Assembly: GCF_963678835.1 (NCBI RefSeq)
Contig: NZ_OY787469.1
Location: forward strand, 310,001-374,000
Direction of reading: 5' to 3'
DNA length: 64,000 nt
Origin: an uncultured Desulfuromonas sp.
GTDB taxonomy: Bacteria; Desulfobacterota; Desulfuromonadia; Desulfuromonadales; Desulfuromonadaceae
Made by a program: the position numbers and the translations under genes. Below, piece after piece: positions 59,489-64,000 of this stretch. Below the pieces are notes generated by a model. The model was not told the DNA's origin and made no database searches. It worked only from the letters and a program-made list of their open reading frames with translations. Within the stretch, counting starts at the first letter, position 1. The number at the start of each line of letters is the position of its first letter.

Positions 59489-60796
59489 TTAATCGACCAG
59501 CAGATCTTCTTCGTCGTACTCTTCATCAAGCACGGCTTCCGTTTGCGGCGCCTCTGCCACGGCCTGCTTGGCACGCAGGGTCAGCGACAATCCGGCACCC
59601 ACCAACAGCATGATTCCTGCCGCTTCAAATGACAGATCAAAACTGCCGGTTTTCACCACCATCATCTGAGACAGCCGCACCAGGACAAAGGCGCCGACGC
59701 CCCAGGCACTGAACAGCAAACCGTAATTCATGCCGAGATTCTTCGCGCCCCACAGATCTTTGGCGAATGACGGGAATAACGACAGGTTGGTGCCGTAGTT
59801 AAACACCATAAAACTGACCAGCAGCACAACCAGAATCGGACTGCTGTCACTGCCGCCCAGAACCGGCACGGCAGCAAACATCAATGCTGCCTGGAACATC
59901 AGCATAAAGGTCAAAGTGTTGGCGCGTCCAACCTTGTCGGAAACCACCCCGGCGATTAAACGACCGGCGGCATTGCCCACCGACATAATGGCCACGACAA
60001 GAAAGGCCATTTCGCCCATGGACGCTTTGGCCAGCCCTTTGGCACTACCGATCACCATCAACCCGGCACCCGCGCCGATAAAGAAGCAGGTCCACAGGAT
60101 ATAAAACTTGGGCGTTTTGAGCATTTGTGCCGCTGTCATATCCACACTGCTGCTCTTGGCCGCACTGGCCGCAACCTCGGCGCCCTGCGGGACAAAACCT
60201 TCCGGAGGATTACTGATCAACAAGCCAAGCAGACTGACAACAATCGCAAAGGCAATCCCGAAAATCAGCATGGACTGCTGTAACCCCTGGGTGGCCAGCA
60301 GATGTTTGGCCAGCGGCGCGATGTAGATGGACGCCAGCCCGAAGCCGGACACAACCGTACCCGCGATCAGGCCGGTCTTGGCCGGGGAGAACCACTTTAA
60401 GGCCGGTGGTGTCGTCGCTGAATAGCCAAATCCAATGCCCATCCCGGCCATGACGCCAAAACCGAGGATCCAGGCCCAGTAGTTGGTTGTCTGGGAGATC
60501 CACACAAAGCCCGCACCAACCAGCAGACCACCGACAATACAGGTGAGACGTGGACCAAACTTCTGCTGCAATTTACCGGCAATGATCATCGATACGGCAA
60601 ACGCCAGACAGGCGACGGCATAGGGATCGTTGATTGAAGCTTTATCCCAGGTAAAAGCACCGGGGCCGCCTGCGGCAATGGAGTCGGCGATGGCCCCTTT
60701 AAAAATACTCCAGGTATAAAGAATTCCCAGGGCGAGGTTGATGCCGGTCGCGGCAAGCACCACGGTGAGTCCTTTGTTTTTGATCTGATCCGTCAT
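59489..60796 (-). CDS. OFA-family MFS transporter (oxalate/formate antiporter-like)
   Basis: 435 residues from the ATG at 60796 (GGAG 10 bases before): 12 membrane segments of the major facilitator superfamily. OFA-type features: 'LALGILYTWSIFKGAIADSI', 'GFGVMAGMGIGFGYSATTPP' and 'ALKWFSPAKTGLIAGTVVSG'. Members exchange small carboxylates such as oxalate/formate, pyruvate or acetate. A long acidic tail ('EEYDEEDLLVD') ends the protein. The same frame is open upstream to 61261 and carries a Cys-rich segment (see next entry), so the true protein might be longer. Confidence 0.88.
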   Translation of the reverse strand: MTDQIKNKGLTVVLAATGINLALGILYTWSIFKGAIADSIAAGGPGAFTWDKASINDPYAVACLAFAVSMIIAGKLQQKFGPRLTCIVGGLLVGAGFVWISQTTNYWAWILGFGVMAGMGIGFGYSATTPPALKWFSPAKTGLIAGTVVSGFGLASIYIAPLAKHLLATQGLQQSMLIFGIAFAIVVSLLGLLISNPPEGFVPQGAEVAASAAKSSSVDMTAAQMLKTPKFYILWTCFFIGAGAGLMVIGSAKGLAKASMGEMAFLVVAIMSVGNAAGRLIAGVVSDKVGRANTLTFMLMFQAALMFAAVPVLGGSDSSPILVVLLVSFMVFNYGTNLSLFPSFAKDLWGAKNLGMNYGLLFSAWGVGAFVLVRLSQMMVVKTGSFDLSFEAAGIMLLVGAGLSLTLRAKQAVAEAPQTEAVLDEEYDEEDLLVD

Positions 60797-61141
60797 GGTC
60801 GTGTTCTCCTGTGTGTAATTAAAACTCTCATTGTATTGAGCTGTCATCGCACGAAGCTGAACGGTACTCGGCCACTTGACGCTGAAGGGGGGGACCCTCC
60901 GCACTGCCTTATGATGAGCTCTCTGTGTTTCCTTCGGTATGGCGGGTGGTGTCATCAGCGACGGCTTGGACGGGCAGGTGTCCTGTACGTTTGCGAGGAG
61001 TTGATAGTTGGAACACTCGCGATAGCGTCCGTTGCAATAAGTGATGATCATCATGACGTCATGGCTGGAAATATGCTCCACGCCGACATCACAGGCTTCG
61101 TCATCTTTGCGAAAATAGGGACACATCTCTTTGTTGTTCAT
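60797..61141 (-). other. Cys-rich segment in frame with, and directly before, the OFA transporter
   Basis: An ATG at 61141, after GGTGGAG, starts 'MNNKEMCPYFRKDDEACDVG' and continues 'VEHISSHDVMMIITYC' and 'RYRECSNYQLL': four conserved-looking Cys in about 45 residues, similar in style to small metal- or cluster-binding proteins of anaerobes. No stop codon separates it from the transporter. It may be a small gene whose stop was lost, an N-terminal domain of a 551-residue fusion, or a translational leader. Confidence 0.5.
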
Positions 61142-61261
61142 AACCACTCCACCGTCATCGGTCGCTGTGGCGTTTCCGCCGTTCCACACAGAAGTAGCAA
61201 CCTGTATACCAAGAGGAGGGTGCGTGGCATGTTTTCTTAAAATATAAATGAATACAAGCAC

Positions 61262-61515
61262 TTAACCAAAAAAGCGCCTGTACACAAAACGCAGATATTC
61301 CCGTTTATCTCAATGGCTTCGCAGATTTGCAAAACCATAAGAAAGGCCGTAACAACAGTTGCGGTCAGGCAACGCCCGATCAGTTGTGGCAGGCCACCAG
61401 CTTAACCTCCCCAAATAACTGGGGAATGAAATGGTTATTCACGATATTATAAAACTTTGTTTTGCAATTATGTCGGTGCAGGAAGCTTTTTTTGCAGAAA
61501 TGCAAAAAGCGTTTA
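61262..61515. other. Intergenic; small hairpin only
   Basis: It contains CCCC-AAATAACT-GGGG near 61410 and an AT-rich stretch up to 61480 which may act as terminator and promoter. No gene recognised. Confidence 0.4.
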
Positions 61516-61881
61516 TCAGGGGATCAAGGCGCTGTCAAAAAGTTGATGAGCAACTTTAAAAAGGTAGGTATGTTCAAGAGTTACACCAAAAGGAACCAGA
61601 AGGAGCAGACTGAGAACCATCAAGACCGCGATGCCCACCACCCAACTGAGCAACTGCAGGTCAATGCGGTTGGCATGATCTTCATCCTGTTCAGACTGGC
61701 CGGCACGAATCCTCCTGGCAACCTTTTTCATCATCCGTCCCGAGCTGAGAAAAAAAACCGCTGCCAGGGCGAACTGTGGCAGAACTTCGACTGAAAACTG
61801 CCCGGAAGACAGCATGATCGCATAGAAACCCATGGCACAAAGGCCAAACAGTGTCATGAGTTTACTGAGTTTTGTGTACAT
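61516..61881 (-). CDS. Small membrane protein, function unknown
   Basis: 121 residues; the ATG at 61881 follows GGGAGGTTCC. Three hydrophobic segments (about 7-26, 36-50 and 86-107) with a basic/acidic stretch 'MKKVARRIRAGQSEQDEDHA' between the second and third. I do not recognise the family. It lies between the OFA transporter and the flavoenzyme on the same strand with its own leader. Confidence 0.65.
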   Translation of the reverse strand: MYTKLSKLMTLFGLCAMGFYAIMLSSGQFSVEVLPQFALAAVFFLSSGRMMKKVARRIRAGQSEQDEDHANRIDLQLLSWVVGIAVLMVLSLLLLVPFGVTLEHTYLFKVAHQLFDSALIP

Positions 61882-62060
61882 GGAACCTCCCGGATAATCG
61901 GCATGTTGCCGCCACGTTTTCGTGACAACTATAACGAGATTCATCCAGGCAGGCAAATCTTGTTGATTATTTTTCGACAATGGCGTTCCCGTTGCCATGC
62001 AGACCATTGAAATCAATCAAACAAACCTTGTTTTATAATATTTATCAAATGTGAGAGGCG

Positions 62061-62095
62061 TGCGCCCCGTTCAACATTATGTCAAACGGGGCGCA
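62061..62095 (-). terminator. Hairpin after the flavoenzyme gene
   Basis: TGCGCCCCGTT and AACGGGGCGCA form an 11-bp perfect stem, about 50 bases beyond the minus-strand stop at 62147. It is GC-rich, without a clear T-run. Confidence 0.6.
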
Positions 62096-62146
62096 TGTCG
62101 TTCACGATGCAGCAACGCCCTATAAAACCGGGCCGCCTGCTATGGG

Positions 62147-63496
62147 TTACAGCTGAATCAGGGCATTTTCCGCCGCGACCATCAGTTGATACATCACCGG
62201 TGATGCGGTCAGCAATGGGTGGGTCGCGTACTGCATGAGGGACAGGTCATTCGCAGTCAGTTGCGCCTGAACCGCCACAGCAATGGCGTTGGCCAACTCG
62301 GCGGAACTGTCACCACCGCAAACATGGCCACCGAGTAAGCGACCGGTTTGACGCTCAAAAATCAGTTTCACACGCATGTCGGCAATGGCATTGGGTAGTG
62401 AACCGGGATGCATGTTGGAGGCCACGGCTTCGCCGATGACAACGTCGAGTTTCTGCTGCTTAGCGGCTTGGGTGGTCACCCCAGCTGCGGCAATACTGCG
62501 CGTTCCCACTTTTGTTGCAAAGGCACCCAAGGCGCCAAGTGTTTCACGCTGTGTGTCGGCATAGAGGTTGGACGCAGCGATGGTCCCTTCGGATGCGGCA
62601 ATCGACGCCAGGCGAATGGCACTGGGCTCCCCATTGAAAAACGAGAATTTTTCCGCGCAGTCGCCGGCGGCATAGATCGCCGGATCACTGGTTTGTAACG
62701 TGCGTGACACCTTGACACCGCCCCGTGCATCACAGGCAATACCTGAACGCTCGGCCAGCTCAATATTCGGTGCCGCACCGATACCGATCACCACCACATC
62801 GGCATCCAGCTGTCGGCCATCAGCCAACTCAACGGTCCGCACACCTGAATCACCGTGAATCGCCTTGACCTGGCAATTGGTCATCACTTCGACCCCTTCA
62901 CGTTCCAGCTCTTTTTCGGCCACCACACAATACTCCTCCTCACAGGCCGTCATCAGGCAGTGAGGAAGCATTTCCACCAGACGGATATGGGCAGGGCGCG
63001 ATTCCATGCGGGCAATCTGCTCGGCCATCTCCACTCCGATAAATCCGCCACCGATCACCACGACATTCTGCGCCGGATTAAGGGCATCAAGAATGGTCTG
63101 CAAGTGGGCAGGGTCTTTGTGGATACAGAACACATTGGTTAAATCAACGCCGTCAATCGGCGGTAAAAACGGTTTGGACCCGGTACTGAGAATGAGCTTA
63201 TCGTAGCCAAGTGTCTCACCGTCATCAAATTCCACAACCTTGTTATCACGATCAATCACGTTAACGTGTTTGGTGATGATATTTACACCGGCATCACGAA
63301 ACTGGTTATCGGGGACGATGTTTTTATTCACCGCGCCCAACGTGCCATACACATACGGAATTCCACACGGCACAACGGTTTGAGTTACGTTGCGGATCAG
63401 GCTGATCCGTTTTTCAGGATAACGTCTCATCAGGGTGGTTGCAGCGGCCAGGCCAGCAGCTGAGCCACCGATAATCGCCACATCAGTTGTATTCAT
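62147..63496 (-). CDS. FAD/NAD(P)-dependent oxidoreductase (NADH oxidase/CoA-disulphide reductase-like)
   Basis: 449 residues; ATG at 63496 after GAGGG. FAD motif 'VAIIGGSAAGLAAATTLMRR', redox-active Cys44 in 'VVPCGIPYVYG', NAD(P) motif 'VVVIGGGFIGVEMAEQIARM', second FAD motif 'IYAAGDCAEKF', and a dimerisation domain. The single active Cys near residue 44 is the hallmark of NADH oxidase, NADH peroxidase and CoA-disulphide reductase. It most probably reduces O2, peroxide, persulphide or disulphide in the cytoplasm. It is 32 bases after, and on the same strand as, a Fur-family regulator, suggesting an oxidative-stress or sulphur-related operon. Confidence 0.92.
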   Translation of the reverse strand: MNTTDVAIIGGSAAGLAAATTLMRRYPEKRISLIRNVTQTVVPCGIPYVYGTLGAVNKNIVPDNQFRDAGVNIITKHVNVIDRDNKVVEFDDGETLGYDKLILSTGSKPFLPPIDGVDLTNVFCIHKDPAHLQTILDALNPAQNVVVIGGGFIGVEMAEQIARMESRPAHIRLVEMLPHCLMTACEEEYCVVAEKELEREGVEVMTNCQVKAIHGDSGVRTVELADGRQLDADVVVIGIGAAPNIELAERSGIACDARGGVKVSRTLQTSDPAIYAAGDCAEKFSFFNGEPSAIRLASIAASEGTIAASNLYADTQRETLGALGAFATKVGTRSIAAAGVTTQAAKQQKLDVVIGEAVASNMHPGSLPNAIADMRVKLIFERQTGRLLGGHVCGGDSSAELANAIAVAVQAQLTANDLSLMQYATHPLLTASPVMYQLMVAAENALIQL

Positions 63497-63528
63497 TGTG
63501 TTCCCTCCATGGTTGATTTCAGCGCCTG

Positions 63529-63981
63529 CTAACAGACTCTCAGTCCTTTTTTCTGACAGTCCGGACACAGGGCAAAGATGCGTAAACTGTGCGATTCCAA
63601 CTGATAGCCGCGCTCTTCTGTAACGAGGCGGCAACTGTCGCAAATCTGCTTTTTTTCAACATCGGTCACTTTACCGCAACCGGTGCAGACCAAATGATCG
63701 TAAGCGCGAAATTTTCCGCATAAACTGTATAAATTGCTGCGATGATCCGAGGGCGACAGGCTGATGGTCCGCAGCAATCCCGATTCAAGCAGCAACTGCA
63801 ACGTCCGGTAAATAGTGGCTTTGGACGTTTTCACCTCGTGCTGCTTGAGATGAAACAGCAGTCCGTCGACATCAAAGGGCTTCTCAAAGTCGACTATCGC
63901 CTGAAAAATCCTGTCGCGTTCACGGGTAAACTTCAGCCCGCGCTGTTGCAAAAATTGTTTAAACTGATCAAGAGCTTCCAT
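63529..63981 (-). CDS. Fur-family metalloregulator (PerR/Fur-like)
   Basis: 150 residues; ATG at 63981 after TTGGAGA. N-terminal winged helix ('LKFTRERDRIFQAIVDFEKP', 'VKTSKATIYRTLQLLLESGL') and C-terminal dimer domain with two CxxC zinc motifs ('CTGCGKVTDVEKKQICDSC' and 'CPDCQKKGLRVC') and the His region 'DHRSNLYSLC'. It could be Fur or PerR; the sequence alone does not settle it. It heads an operon with the flavoenzyme at 62147, which would favour a peroxide or redox role. If it is the iron regulator it may also act on the Fur-like sites in the receptor island. Confidence 0.92.
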   Translation of the reverse strand: MEALDQFKQFLQQRGLKFTRERDRIFQAIVDFEKPFDVDGLLFHLKQHEVKTSKATIYRTLQLLLESGLLRTISLSPSDHRSNLYSLCGKFRAYDHLVCTGCGKVTDVEKKQICDSCRLVTEERGYQLESHSLRIFALCPDCQKKGLRVC

Positions 63982-64000
63982 AGTTTCTCCAATTGAGAAC

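Noticed and set aside
1-64000. tRNA or rRNA genes
   Set aside because: No tRNA-like cloverleaf with T-loop sequence or rRNA core segment was noticed; absence is by eye and a covariance scan would settle it.

Overview
The window looks like a chromosomal stretch of a Gram-negative, motile, redox-sensing anaerobe, most likely of the Desulfuromonas/Geobacter group. That placement is inferred from gene content (two bacteriohemerythrins beside a chemoreceptor, an oxalate/formate-type MFS carrier, a NADH-oxidase/CoA-disulfide-reductase-like flavoenzyme with a Fur-family regulator, DUF4198 periplasmic proteins) and not from any marker gene. No rRNA, tRNA or CRISPR was seen.

Layout. 1-4222: the 5' part of a TonB-dependent receptor (TBDR) running off the left edge, two convergent bacteriohemerythrins and a methyl-accepting chemotaxis protein. 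4223-5254: structured non-coding repeats. 5255-37946: a metal/siderophore-uptake island. It holds five PchR/YbtA-type AraC regulators, five intact TBDRs (a sixth is cut by the left edge) and one deleted TBDR remnant, an ABC-exporter remnant, two methyltransferases (one with a homopolymer frameshift), a LolA-like/beta-barrel/MMPL export trio, three DUF4198 periplasmic proteins, a DUF2975/Xre pair, a flavodoxin-ferredoxin (EFR1 type) protein and a metallo-beta-lactamase-fold protein. 37932-44975: a TetR-led RND tripartite efflux operon whose last gene (TetR-like) is cut short where it meets the island. 45115-50718: DMT exporter with divergent TetR, a truncated O-methyltransferase, an AraC-GyrI regulator, flagellin and PutP. 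51178-54293: glycosyltransferase, MoaD/ThiS-like protein, M24 peptidase. 54395-56830: four tandem copies of a roughly 581-bp hairpin-rich non-coding repeat, one carrying a small MITE-like insertion. 56911-63981: PAS-GGDEF protein, UspA-like protein, OFA-family carrier with an odd in-frame Cys-rich upstream segment, small membrane protein, flavoenzyme and Fur-family regulator.

How the genes may work together. Several island genes have good Fur-box-like sites (5149, 14624, 18335, 33192), so iron limitation plausibly switches on PchR-like regulators, which then activate cognate FyuA-like receptors when the matching ferric chelate arrives. The receptors bring chelates into the periplasm, where DUF4198 proteins may bind or hand on the metal. 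The flavodoxin-ferredoxin protein could supply electrons for reductive release and the MBL-fold protein could process the ligand. No siderophore synthetase is present, so the island looks like a piracy (xenosiderophore) locus that grows and decays by duplication and deletion. The most system-like unit is TBDR-DUF4198-flavodoxin/ferredoxin-MBL at 33278-37946.

The intergenic DNA holds at least three repeat families: a roughly 140-bp hairpin element with inverted ends and covarying stems, a REP-like palindrome with GGAGCGGCTTCAGCC ends, and the tandem 581-bp array.
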